The notes: a model not told the origin generated them from the letters alone. Numbered from the stretch's first letter, positions 1-6,538 are shown. The stretch: 16,656 nt of DNA from Tychonema litorale BBK16 (GCF_021648855.1 NZ_JAKJHX010000065.1:1-16656); one strand, 5' to 3'. Program-made: numbers and translations.

Positions 1-619
1 GCGTAATCGATCGCACTTTAATATTAAACGGACTGGATGTATTCAGGCGATCGCTACCACCGGCAGCCACTTTGTAATCGCGGACATCCCGCAAACCAAT
101 TAAACCTACCGATTGAGGAAACGCTTTCGGACGATTGGGATAACCATCGCGTAATTGGCGCAGGATAGAAATCAATGCTTGGTCTTGTAATGCGTCAATT
201 TCGTCGATAAAAATAGCCAAAGGACGAGATGAAACTTGTGACCAAGCTTGTAAAGCAGCCCGAATTTTCTGTCCCGACTGTATGCTTGTCCAGTCGGGCG
301 GTTGTAATTCGGGTGGGAGACGGACGGAAATATTGTCTCGCCAAGCACCCAGAATGGCATCTTCAGCACCAGCTATGTCTTGACTGAAGGGTGCGCCCAC
401 TTCCACGGACAGCATGACGGCTGTGTATTGTCCGCCCAGGGTAAGTTGTTTGGCTAAGGCCAGCATGGCCGTGGTTTTTCCCACTTGTCGGGGTGCATGG
501 ATGACGAAATAGCTGCGTTGAGCAATTAAACGTTCTAAGCCCGGTAAGCGCACCGTGGGCGGCAGTGCATAATGAATGTCTTCCTGGCAAGGGCCTGCGG
601 TATTGAACCAGCGTGGCAT
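1..619 (-). CDS. AAA family ATPase, N-terminal part (cut by window edge)
   Basis: Open for 206 codons from an ATG at 619 to the window edge, so the C-terminus is missing. The N-terminus reads MPRWFNTAGPCQ and is followed by a P-loop APRQVGKTT at residues 42-50. A hydrophobic strand ending in Asp139-Glu140 (IFIDEIDAL) is the Walker B motif, and a later LIGLRDVRDY stretch (about 170) fits the sensor region. This pattern matches the cyanobacterial AAA-like ATP-binding proteins related to the archaeal ATPase family, which often carry a nuclease-like C-terminal domain; that part cannot be seen here. It lies 33 bp downstream of era on the same strand, so co-transcription is possible. The substrate is unknown. 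ATPase identity is confident; any specific function is not. Confidence 0.8.
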   Translation of the reverse strand, partial: MPRWFNTAGPCQEDIHYALPPTVRLPGLERLIAQRSYFVIHAPRQVGKTTAMLALAKQLTLGGQYTAVMLSVEVGAPFSQDIAGAEDAILGAWRDNISVRLPPELQPPDWTSIQSGQKIRAALQAWSQVSSRPLAIFIDEIDALQDQALISILRQLRDGYPNRPKAFPQSVGLIGLRDVRDYKVAAGGSDRLNTSSPFNIKVRSIT

Positions 620-652
620 AGGTCAATTGGGGCGAATGGGGCTGCTCTTAGT

Positions 653-1612
653 TTACTCTTCCACCCGATAGCCCAATTCCGCCAAACGAGTCCGAGACTG
701 CCGCCATTTCGGCTGCACCTTGACAAATAACTCCAAATATACTTTACCTTCAATTAACTTTTGAATCTGTTCGCGGGCCGCACTGCCGATCGACTTGAGC
801 ATAGCGCCACTCTTACCGATTAAAATACCTTTTTGGGAGTCCCGTTCAACGTTAATTGAAGCCAGAATGCGAGTAATTTTCGGTTCCTCTTCCACAACTT
901 CGATCGCAATTGCTACAGAATGCGGCACTTCTTCCCGCGTCAACAGCAAAATCTGTTCCCGAATCAACTCACCCATAATAAAGCGTTCCGGCTGGTCAGT
1001 CACCAAATCTGGCGGATAGTAATAGGGCCCAACTTCCAAATGTTCGACTAACAACTTTTGCAGCGACTCCACACCCTCGCCAGTTAAGGCCGAAAACTTG
1101 ACCACTGGCCACTGAGGATTGACAATTTGCTCGTAAGTGCGATCGATTAACACACAGTCAGGCGGCTGCTCGTCTAACTTATTCAGCCCCAAAATCACCG
1201 GTACCTCTGTATTGCTGAGGATTTCCACAATATATCGATCGCCCCCACCAGACTCTACCGAGCCATCCACCACAAATAATACTAAATCGACCGATCGAAT
1301 CGCCGTTTTAGCATTCTGCACCAAAACCTTACCCAATTGGTGATGAGGCTTATGAATTCCCGGAGTATCCACAAAAATTATCTGCGCCTCATCCGTCGTC
1401 AAAATACCCCGCAATCTATTGCGAGTCGTCTGAGAAACCGGCGAAGTAATCGCAATTTTCTGCCCCACCAACAGATTCATCAGGGTTGACTTGCCCACAT
1501 TCGGGCGTCCGACAATCGCCACAAAGCCCGATTTGTAACCCGCAGGAGCCACGGGAACACTCATAATTTCTGATAAGTCTATAATCTTGCTATCTTCCAC
1601 TAAAACCACCAA
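653..1612 (-). CDS. era: GTPase Era (30S ribosome assembly, 16S rRNA binding)
   Basis: Era is a Ras-like GTPase that binds the 3' end of 16S rRNA and helps 30S subunit maturation in the cytoplasm. All G motifs are visible: G1 GRPNVGKS (35-42), a TTRNR segment for G2 (62-66), G3 DTPG (82-85), G4 NKLD (144-147) and G5 SAL (174-176). A C-terminal KH domain follows, with its GxxG turn in IGKSGAMLKSIG (about 265-276). Length (319) is normal. The start is taken as the TTG at 1612 because AAGGAG (1621-1626) lies 8 nt upstream; a GTG at 1609 is possible. The first in-frame ATG (1564) has no ribosome binding site but would also give a complete protein. A weak promoter candidate upstream has TAAAAT at 1663-1668 and TAGCAA (minus-strand TTGCTA) at 1684-1689. 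Confidence 0.97.
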   Translation of the reverse strand: MVVLVEDSKIIDLSEIMSVPVAPAGYKSGFVAIVGRPNVGKSTLMNLLVGQKIAITSPVSQTTRNRLRGILTTDEAQIIFVDTPGIHKPHHQLGKVLVQNAKTAIRSVDLVLFVVDGSVESGGGDRYIVEILSNTEVPVILGLNKLDEQPPDCVLIDRTYEQIVNPQWPVVKFSALTGEGVESLQKLLVEHLEVGPYYYPPDLVTDQPERFIMGELIREQILLLTREEVPHSVAIAIEVVEEEPKITRILASINVERDSQKGILIGKSGAMLKSIGSAAREQIQKLIEGKVYLELFVKVQPKWRQSRTRLAELGYRVEE

Positions 1613-2058
1613 TATTCAAGCTCCTTCTCCACCCATTGTCCCTTGAAAGTGCTAAAACGACAATTTTATCGAGAAATAAGGTATAGCAAATAACACTCAA
1701 ACCTTTAGCCATAATCAACCAGCGTTAAAAATCGATATCTGCTTCACAAAGCTTGATATCTGAGACAAAATTTGATAAAGTTCCAAAAGGCATCCATCAA
1801 AAATCAATAATCCTGGTAAAACCCAGTCCCCAAAGCTGTAACAACTTCAGATGTGTAAATATCTAACTCAACTGAAACCATTTTACAGTGGTTCTGGAAA
1901 ACCCGTTTAAAACTTTTTGAGGATGTATAGTAATAAACTAAGTGGGTTAAACTCACAATCAAAAGCTCACTATCAACAATTTGTTGATAATTAGAAGCTC
2001 AGGTTTGTGGCGTCCACCTAAGTAGTTCTAGTCGTATAATGTTGAGGAGCTGAATCTA
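1613..2058. other. 446-bp intergenic region between era and the exported-protein gene
   Basis: No gene was found here on either strand. It holds the divergent 5' regions of era and the gene at 2059. Visible structure: a weak era promoter candidate (1663-1689), a direct repeat GATATCTG at 1734-1741 and 1755-1762 (21-bp period), and a perfect inverted repeat at 1971-1989. The rest is AT-rich and unremarkable. Confidence 0.6.
1971..1989. promoter_or_regulatory. Perfect 9-bp inverted repeat, possible operator
   Basis: TATCAACAA, one T, then TTGTTGATA: a perfect palindrome 70 bp upstream of the start at 2059. The size and symmetry fit a dimeric regulator site. A hairpin in a long leader is the other option. 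No regulator is identified. Confidence 0.35.
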
Positions 2059-2481
2059 ATGAAATCGAAATTATTTTGGAGTATCTGCACCGTTGTGGTA
2101 GCCAGCTTGCCGATGCCAAGCTTTGCTCAAACCAAGCCTGTAGAAGTACGTTTTGACTATAAAGGCAGCTCGATGAAGTATCAAGTCCTGCCGGGCGCAA
2201 TACCTGACAGAACCTTGCCCAGGTCCTTTGATTTTCCAATTATTACCAATGTTGCTACTGATACTAGCATCACCAGCGATTTCTTAATTACCGATGAGTT
2301 TCGCGCCCCAGCAACCCGCTCAGAATACACTTCGGCTCTCAACACCTGGGCAGCAGCAGTGAAAGAATGCATGGTCAAAAAACCACGCTTGATTCGTGCT
2401 AGTACCAAAAATCCAGTTTTGTTTGATGGCAAAGCAGGCACGATTGTGAGAAATGCCAATAACCGTGCAGTTTGCAAATAA
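2059..2481 (+). CDS. Small exported protein of unknown function
   Basis: 140 residues. The N-terminus has a clear Sec signal peptide: Lys2 and Lys4, a hydrophobic core (LFWSICTVVVASL), and a likely signal peptidase site after SFA at about residue 23 (SFA|QT). The mature part is about 117 residues with two cysteines (in KECMVKK and at the end, AVCK), which could pair outside the cytoplasm. The start is supported by GAGGAG at 2043-2048, 10 nt before the ATG. No family is recognised. It stands alone between a long upstream region and a strong terminator at 2532, so it is probably a single-gene unit. Confidence 0.8.
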   Translation: MKSKLFWSICTVVVASLPMPSFAQTKPVEVRFDYKGSSMKYQVLPGAIPDRTLPRSFDFPIITNVATDTSITSDFLITDEFRAPATRSEYTSALNTWAAAVKECMVKKPRLIRASTKNPVLFDGKAGTIVRNANNRAVCK

Positions 2482-2531
2482 GCGAGTAGATTCTGCTTTC
2501 TGAAAACCAAAAATCAAGGGCATTCTTGAAC

Positions 2532-2564
2532 AAAAAGAGCAATGGAAAAGCTATTGCTCTTTTT
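2532..2564 (+). terminator. Rho-independent terminator after the exported-protein gene
   Basis: A perfect 12-bp stem (AAAAAGAGCAAT / ATTGCTCTTTTT) with a 9-nt loop, ending in five T. It begins 50 bp past the stop codon. The A-rich left arm would also allow termination from the opposite strand. Confidence 0.8.
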
Positions 2565-2617
2565 GTTTGCTAAATTTCAATGAATATCAATAGCATCGGA
2601 ATTAATATTACCCGAAA

Positions 2618-2688
2618 TTAGGAGACGGCAGTGCCGTTTCCCTACCTGATTATTTTGGGGTAGGGACACTCCAAAAGCCGTCTCCGAA
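2618..2688. repeat. Nested palindromic repeat element (MITE/REP-like)
   Basis: About 70 bp bounded by inverted GGAGACGGC (2621-2629) and GCCGTCTCC (2677-2685); counting the flanking TT/AA, 11 of 12 positions match. Inside are a second pairing of GGAGACGGC with GCCGTTTCC (2633-2641, one G-T wobble) and an inner CCCTACC (2640-2646) / GGTAGGG (2659-2665). A 26-bp half of it recurs at 5493-5518 in the other orientation. No coding capacity. Confidence 0.7.
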
Positions 2689-2730
2689 CTATCATCTCGC
2701 TCGTGGAACCTGAATTGATATCAAGGAGGC

Positions 2731-2793
2731 AAAAACCCGGTTTCTTAAGGTAGTTGTGTCATTTTACGTGGATGCGCGAGAAACCGGGTTTTT
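2731..2793. repeat. Inverted-repeat element with AAAAACCCGGTTTCT arms, arrangement A
   Basis: The left arm at 2731-2745 (AAAAACCCGGTTTCT) pairs perfectly with the right arm at 2779-2793 (AGAAACCGGGTTTTT) across a 33-bp spacer. The arms recur at 3917-3985 in the reverse arrangement. It lies just past the end of the minus-strand gene at 2809 and could act as its terminator, since the minus-strand copy also ends in a T run. Confidence 0.7.
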
Positions 2794-2808
2794 AGGTTGG
2801 TAGTCCGA

Positions 2809-3081
2809 TCAAGTGGCGCAAAATTCATTTGTACTGAGTAAAATTTCGCCGTAGTCAGGAATCCAAGCCAGCCATTTTTCCTCGGAACACTCACACAAAA
2901 GCCATGCTTCGTCAAAGCTGAATGCTGTTGGTGGATTGAATAATTTAACCCAGGTAGAAGCGGAAAATTTGGGTGTTGGTGCTGCGGGATTCGATGCCAA
3001 TTTTTCCCACCAGGCTCCACTTGCGACGCTTCCTTGACGAATTTTTGGCAACCAAGTACGAATATCTGTTTCTAGTTTCAT
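2809..3081 (-). CDS. 90-residue protein of unknown function
   Basis: Starts MKLETDIRTWLPKI and ends NEFCAT. The start at 3081 is chosen because an almost perfect Shine-Dalgarno, AGGAGGTG, occupies 3087-3094, 5 nt upstream; a longer reading frame back to 3183 lacks one. The protein is rich in Trp (six) and has no signal peptide or membrane segment, so it is probably cytoplasmic. No family is recognised. Single gene, followed by the inverted repeat at 2731-2793. Confidence 0.6.
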   Translation of the reverse strand: MKLETDIRTWLPKIRQGSVASGAWWEKLASNPAAPTPKFSASTWVKLFNPPTAFSFDEAWLLCECSEEKWLAWIPDYGEILLSTNEFCAT

Positions 3082-3154
3082 CTTCACACCTCCTGTCGAG
3101 GGATGAGTCTGCACCAGGGCTTGCAACAACGCAGGGCGAAGGGGCAGAAAATTG

Positions 3155-3183
3155 TTTATGTAGTCTATGTTACAGATTTTCAA
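3155..3183 (-). promoter_or_regulatory. Candidate promoter of the 90-residue protein gene
   Basis: On the minus strand, TTGAAA (3178-3183) and CATAAA (3155-3160) are separated by 17 bp. The -35 is a good match and the -10 matches 4 of 6. The transcript leader would be about 65 nt. Tentative. Confidence 0.3.
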
Positions 3184-3329
3184 TAGTAAATGTGCATGAT
3201 TGTAGTGAAACTTTACAATTCAGAGCCAAAAACTAGAGCAAAGCTGAAAAAAATTAAGTGGCTCTTGTGCGATCGGCAATAATCAATTACCATCACAAAA
3301 ATATCGGAGTTTTTTGAGCAAAAGTACGA

Positions 3330-3893
3330 ATGAACACAGTTGCAAAACCCCAATGGAAAACCCTAGACCGCTTTGTAGAAATCAAATCTGACTGGGTAAA
3401 ACTAATCGGCGAACACCTTGAAACTGGTGAAGGGCAAATTGTCGAATATTGGCGAGTAGAAAGGGCAGATTCAGTGGTAATTTTGACAATTCAAGCTGAC
3501 AAATTCCTGTTTCCCGCACCGATGTATCGCCCCGGTGTGGGAGAAGCAACCCTCGATTTTCCCGGCGGTCGCGTACCTGCCGGAGCAACAGCAGCAGCGG
3601 CAGTTCCAGCTATAATCAAAAGAGAATTAGGAGTGTCAGAAAGTGCGATCGCGCATATCGAGCCTCTCAACCTCATAGGATGGGCAATTAACAGTTCATT
3701 TTCCAATCAGAAACTCTACGGTTTTGTCGCAGAATTGCACCCTAAAGCAACAGTAAATCCCGAACTTATCGGTGCTACATATTCTGTAACGCCAACCGGA
3801 ATTAGTGATTTGCTAACAAAATTAACTTGTCTCCAATGTCGAGCATTATTGTTAGAATGGCAAAATCAATCAATTTTGGATTTTAGATTTTAG
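3330..3893 (+). CDS. Nudix-fold protein with degenerate Nudix box
   Basis: 187 residues. The layout (WRVERADSVVILTIQ, then LDFPGGRVPAGATAAAAVPAIIKRELGV) is that of ADP-ribose pyrophosphatase-like Nudix proteins. Aligning G80 with the first Gly of the box GX5EX7REUXEEXGU keeps the spacing exactly through Gly101-Val102, but the first Glu is Ala86, the Arg-Glu pair is Ala94-Ile95, and the Glu-Glu pair is Arg98-Glu99. Most metal-binding residues are therefore gone, and ordinary hydrolysis is unlikely. It may have become a ligand-binding protein, as happened in some Nudix-type regulators; that is inference. There is no clear ribosome binding site. A weak promoter (TTGTGC 3266-3271, 17 bp, TACCAT 3289-3294) could drive it. 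Confidence 0.75.
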   Translation: MNTVAKPQWKTLDRFVEIKSDWVKLIGEHLETGEGQIVEYWRVERADSVVILTIQADKFLFPAPMYRPGVGEATLDFPGGRVPAGATAAAAVPAIIKRELGVSESAIAHIEPLNLIGWAINSSFSNQKLYGFVAELHPKATVNPELIGATYSVTPTGISDLLTKLTCLQCRALLLEWQNQSILDFRF

Positions 3894-3916
3894 ATTAGGA
3901 TTTACGCATATATACT

Positions 3917-3985
3917 AAAGAAACCGGGTTTTTCATTTTAGTTAAAGGCTGGGATACAGTATTTTCGTAAAAAAACCCGGTTTCT
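3917..3985. repeat. Inverted-repeat element with AAAAACCCGGTTTCT arms, arrangement B
   Basis: The left arm AAGAAACCGGGTTTTT (3918-3933) pairs with AAAAACCCGGTTTCT (3971-3985) across a 37-bp spacer. Compared with 2731-2793 the arms are swapped, so the T-rich ends point inward here. It fills most of the gap between the Nudix-like gene and the ABC transporter genes. Confidence 0.7.
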
Positions 3986-4039
3986 GATTTCCCATGTGTC
4001 CATAACTGTTCAGGAAAACCAATATAACTGAAACTATCC

Positions 4040-4795
4040 ATGTCTTCCAACAATGAAACTGCTGTCCAATGCTTCGACGTCACCTATCGCCTCAACCGCC
4101 GAAACTTAGTAGAAAATCTCAATTTCAAAGTCTTACAAGGAGAAGTTTTAGTATTGCTAGGACGCAGTGGTAGTGGCAAAACTACTACCATGAAATTGAT
4201 TAACAATCTACTAACACCAAGCAGTGGCGAAATTACTGTCATGGGAAAACCGACAACTCAGTGGAACTCCATTCAACTGCGGCGAAAAATTGGCTATGTA
4301 ATCCAAGAAATCGGTTTGTTTCCCCATTTTACAGTTGAGCAAAATATCGGTTTAGTGCCAAAATTGGAAGGCTGGGAGGGCGATCGCATTCAATCTCGCG
4401 TCCACCAACTGCTAGAATTAGTCAATCTCGACCCCCAGCACTTCGCCAAACGCTATCCCAGCCAATTATCCGGCGGACAGCGACAGCGAGTGGGGGTTGC
4501 TAGGGCGCTAGCGGCAGACCCTCCCGTGCTATTAATGGATGAACCGTTTGGTGCTTTAGACCCGATTACTCGCCTGGAATTGCAGCGGGAATTCTATAAA
4601 TTGCAGCAGCAACTCGGCAAAACTGTGATTTTCGTGACTCATAGTATTCAAGAAGCTTTTTTGTTAGCTTCTAGAATTGGTTTGATGCAAAATGGACGGT
4701 TGGTTGAGTTGGCTTCTCCTGATGATTTTATGAAATCTCAGCAACCAGAAGCGATCGCTTTTTTGGAATGTTTGCAATTACCTGGAGCTGGATAA
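4040..4795 (+). CDS. ABC importer ATP-binding protein, glycine betaine/choline (OpuBA/OpuCA) type
   Basis: Cytoplasmic ATPase that would power uptake of quaternary amine osmoprotectants. Motifs: Walker A GRSGSGKTT (41-49), Q-loop Gln89 (VIQEIGLFPH), signature LSGGQRQR (143-150), Walker B VLLMDEP (163-169), D-loop GALD and H-loop His201 (FVTHSIQEA). The VIQEIGLFPHFTVEQNI segment is typical of the OpuBA/OpuCA/ProV group. At 251 residues it lacks the C-terminal CBS domains of longer OpuCA/OpuA-A proteins, so ionic-strength sensing through CBS is not expected. No Shine-Dalgarno is seen before the ATG. The permease gene follows after 7 bp, so the two form an operon. Confidence 0.85.
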   Translation: MSSNNETAVQCFDVTYRLNRRNLVENLNFKVLQGEVLVLLGRSGSGKTTTMKLINNLLTPSSGEITVMGKPTTQWNSIQLRRKIGYVIQEIGLFPHFTVEQNIGLVPKLEGWEGDRIQSRVHQLLELVNLDPQHFAKRYPSQLSGGQRQRVGVARALAADPPVLLMDEPFGALDPITRLELQREFYKLQQQLGKTVIFVTHSIQEAFLLASRIGLMQNGRLVELASPDDFMKSQQPEAIAFLECLQLPGAG

Positions 4796-4802
4796 TTCAT
4801 CA

Positions 4803-5450
4803 ATGATACAATTTATCAATCGTTATGGCTCAGAAATTATTCATCGCGCGATCGAACACTTATATTTAGTAACAATTGCCATTGCGATCGCGATTGCTTT
4901 GGGTATTCCCCTCGGTATTTTAATTACTAGAAAACCTCAGTTTAAAAAGACTATTTTGGGCTTTGCCAATATCATGCAAACTATTCCGAGTTTAGCATTA
5001 TTTGGTTTACTAATTCCCGTACCGATTATAGGCGGCATAGGCGATCGCACAGCCATCATTGCGCTGACTCTGTATTCTTTGCTACCAATTATCCGCAATA
5101 CTTATACTGGTATTATTGGTGTCGATCCTGCGATTCGCGAAGCTGGGAAAGGCATGGGGATGACGGATTGGCAATTGCTGTTGCAAGTGGAAATTCCCTT
5201 GTCAATGGGGGTGATTTTGGCGGGGGTGCGAGTTGCTGCGGTAATTGCGATCGGGCTAGCAACGATTGCTGCTGCGATCGGTGCGGGCGGTTTGGGAGTG
5301 TTTATTTTTCGGGGTGTGGCGACAGTGAATAATCAGTTACTTTTTGCTGGGGCAATTCCGGCGGCTTTGATGGCGCTAGCTGCTGATTTTGGGTTGGGTT
5401 TGATTGAACAACGGCTGTCGAAAAGTGAGGTGAAAACTCTGAATTTTTAG
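4803..5450 (+). CDS. ABC importer permease, glycine betaine/choline (OpuBB/OpuCB) type
   Basis: Inner-membrane subunit of 215 residues. Hydrophobic segments lie at about 20-41, 51-79, 83-97, 134-168 and 178-200. The cytoplasmic coupling (EAA) loop is seen at about 107-132: DPAIREAGKGMGMTDWQLLL. The MQTIPSLALFGLL segment is characteristic of OpuBB/OpuCB/ProW. The length fits the short, unfused OpuCB type, so the substrate-binding protein must be a separate gene, and none is present in the window. Transcription is likely shared with the ATPase gene and ends at the strong terminator 2 bp after the stop. Confidence 0.88.
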   Translation: MIQFINRYGSEIIHRAIEHLYLVTIAIAIAIALGIPLGILITRKPQFKKTILGFANIMQTIPSLALFGLLIPVPIIGGIGDRTAIIALTLYSLLPIIRNTYTGIIGVDPAIREAGKGMGMTDWQLLLQVEIPLSMGVILAGVRVAAVIAIGLATIAAAIGAGGLGVFIFRGVATVNNQLLFAGAIPAALMALAADFGLGLIEQRLSKSEVKTLNF

Positions 5451-5452
5451 AT

Positions 5453-5482
5453 AAAGCAGCCTGTGACAGGCTGCTTTTTTTT
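5453..5482 (+). terminator. Rho-independent terminator of the ABC importer operon
   Basis: An 11-bp perfect stem AAAGCAGCCTG / CAGGCTGCTTT with loop TGA, followed by a run that makes eight T in total. It starts 2 bp after the permease stop codon. Confidence 0.92.
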
Positions 5483-5492
5483 GGACTATTTT

Positions 5493-5518
5493 GGTAGGGA
5501 AACGGCATTGCCGTATCC
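5493..5518. repeat. Half copy of the nested palindromic repeat
   Basis: This 26-bp sequence matches the reverse complement of 2621-2646 at 24 of 26 positions. It is itself a palindrome around ACGGCA/TGCCGT. It lies between the converging ABC operon and WYL gene, ending 1 bp before the WYL stop codon. Confidence 0.65.
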
Positions 5519-5519
5519 T

Positions 5520-6371
5520 CTAATCCCGGATTTCCAGGTTGTACACGCGGCCAAGGTCAATAATTTCTTGTTGGAAGCGATCGCGCACATTCTGGGGTGA
5601 CACAATCTCGCAATCTTTGCCGTATCTCCGCACATCTCGAAACAGCCAGAATAGGTTAGATACCCGCTTCACCACATGACGCACGTCTCCCACCATTTCA
5701 TTTGCCACATCTTCATCCGGTTTGAATTCATAGTTCCTAGCCAATCCTTTGAAAAAGTGTAAGTGTACTTCTAGATAATCTATGTTTTCGCGCCATGTTT
5801 CACTTGCAGGTAACAAGTTAACAATCTTGTCCAAGCGCAAACACCGATTGTGAGCTAATTCCGGGATTTCTTTGGAGTCAGGATCGTCGCACCAGATTTC
5901 GAGGTACAGGCGCTTGTCGTAAAGGCGAATGTTGGCACTGCGGGCGGTAAATTCGCTCACTTTATCTTTGCCTGACTGGTAAAACAATCTGAACGGTTGG
6001 CGATCGGCCTTAAGTTGATTGAGTCGAAGTCTCCACGCTTCATTAGTTTGGCTGACTTTTTCGAGCAATTGTTGTCGCATAGGGGCTTCCAGATTGGCTC
6101 TGTCTAAGAGTAAGCCCAGTACAATCTGGGCGGCTTCGACTTCGCCGGAGTCGTTAAGGAATTTGACGGCTTTGTCCAAGGATTGTACCTGCACTGAATT
6201 GAGTGTAAAGGGTTCGCCAACTTCGATTGTTTGTTGGGCGATCGCGACCAGTAACCCAGATACGCTGGGACTTTTGCCCCATTTGATGCCGAGGCGAAGG
6301 GCGATCGCCTCTAGCTGTTCTTTGGTTCCGGTCGGTATTGACAGTGTAATCGTCTCTTTTTTGCGGGGCAT
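5520..6371 (-). CDS. RHH-WYL transcription regulator of the type I-D locus
   Basis: 283 residues from the ATG at 6371. Residues 1-50 (MPRKKETITLSIP, then a helical stretch ending VSGLLVAIAQQ) look like a ribbon-helix-helix DNA-binding domain. A WYL domain covers about 115-190, with the core strand RLYLEIW (154-160) and the conserved basic segment RCLRLDKIV (176-184). A WCX-like C-terminal region follows (about 200-280). WYL regulators are common beside cyanobacterial type I-D loci, and one in Synechocystis (Sll7009) was reported to act negatively on the I-D CRISPR. The gene faces the cas operon across 167 bp, so control of the shared intergenic region is likely (inference). No Shine-Dalgarno precedes the ATG, but upstream in-frame codons offer no better start. 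Confidence 0.85.
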   Translation of the reverse strand: MPRKKETITLSIPTGTKEQLEAIALRLGIKWGKSPSVSGLLVAIAQQTIEVGEPFTLNSVQVQSLDKAVKFLNDSGEVEAAQIVLGLLLDRANLEAPMRQQLLEKVSQTNEAWRLRLNQLKADRQPFRLFYQSGKDKVSEFTARSANIRLYDKRLYLEIWCDDPDSKEIPELAHNRCLRLDKIVNLLPASETWRENIDYLEVHLHFFKGLARNYEFKPDEDVANEMVGDVRHVVKRVSNLFWLFRDVRRYGKDCEIVSPQNVRDRFQQEIIDLGRVYNLEIRD

Positions 6372-6379
6372 TGAATTAA

Positions 6380-6439
6380 GTGTAACTACATACTTGACAA
6401 CTTGGGTTTTAGATGTAAATATAATCTTAGTGCAATTAC
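6380..6439. promoter_or_regulatory. Paired direct repeats GTGYAAYTAC in the WYL/nuclease divergent region
   Basis: GTGTAACTAC at 6380-6389 and GTGCAATTAC at 6430-6439 differ at two positions and are exactly 50 bp apart, close to five helical turns. They bracket the candidate plus-strand promoter. RHH proteins usually bind short direct or inverted repeats, so these are candidate operators for the divergent WYL regulator. Function is inferred only. Confidence 0.4.
6394..6425 (+). promoter_or_regulatory. Candidate promoter of the nuclease-cas operon
   Basis: Perfect consensus hexamers TTGACA (6394-6399) and TATAAT (6420-6425), but with a 20-bp spacer instead of 17. The leader to the ATG at 6539 would be about 105 nt. 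Over-long spacers with good hexamers are seen in promoters that need an activator to realign them. Confidence 0.5.
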
Positions 6440-6469
6440 AAAACCTATGGATCGGAAAACCAGGACTTA

Positions 6470-6489
6470 TGCGACTGGCACAAGTCGCA
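6470..6489 (+). other. Stem-loop in the leader of the cas operon
   Basis: TGCGACT (6470-6476) pairs perfectly with AGTCGCA (6483-6489) across a 6-nt loop. It is not followed by a T run, so it is not a standard terminator. The stretch from about 6461 to 6502 resembles the ends of a dispersed cyanobacterial repeat (AGGACTTAYGC ... GGTGCGTCAG); that resemblance is from memory. Confidence 0.4.
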
Positions 6490-6538
6490 AGGTGCGTCAG
6501 CCTCAAAACTCTCGATAATTCCGTATATGGAGTTGAAT

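Noticed and set aside
363..626. 87-codon minus-strand frame starting at 626
   Set aside because: It overlaps the AAA ATPase in another frame; the ATPase frame has Walker A and B motifs and runs open to the edge.
1734..1762. GATATCTG direct repeat as a response-regulator site
   Set aside because: Two 8-mers in AT-rich sequence are weak evidence, with no regulator or target gene to link.
2035..2048. TATAAT just before the exported-protein gene as its promoter
   Set aside because: It would start transcription inside the GAGGAG ribosome binding site, and there is no -35 at a proper distance.
3082..3183. N-terminal extension of the 90-residue protein to 124 residues
   Set aside because: The extended start has no ribosome binding site, while the inner ATG has a near-perfect one that would lie inside the coding sequence.
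6372..6506. N-terminal extension of the WYL protein to 328 residues
   Set aside because: The extension covers the intergenic promoter hexamers and has low-complexity, unconserved-looking sequence; the RHH domain starts naturally at MPRKKE.
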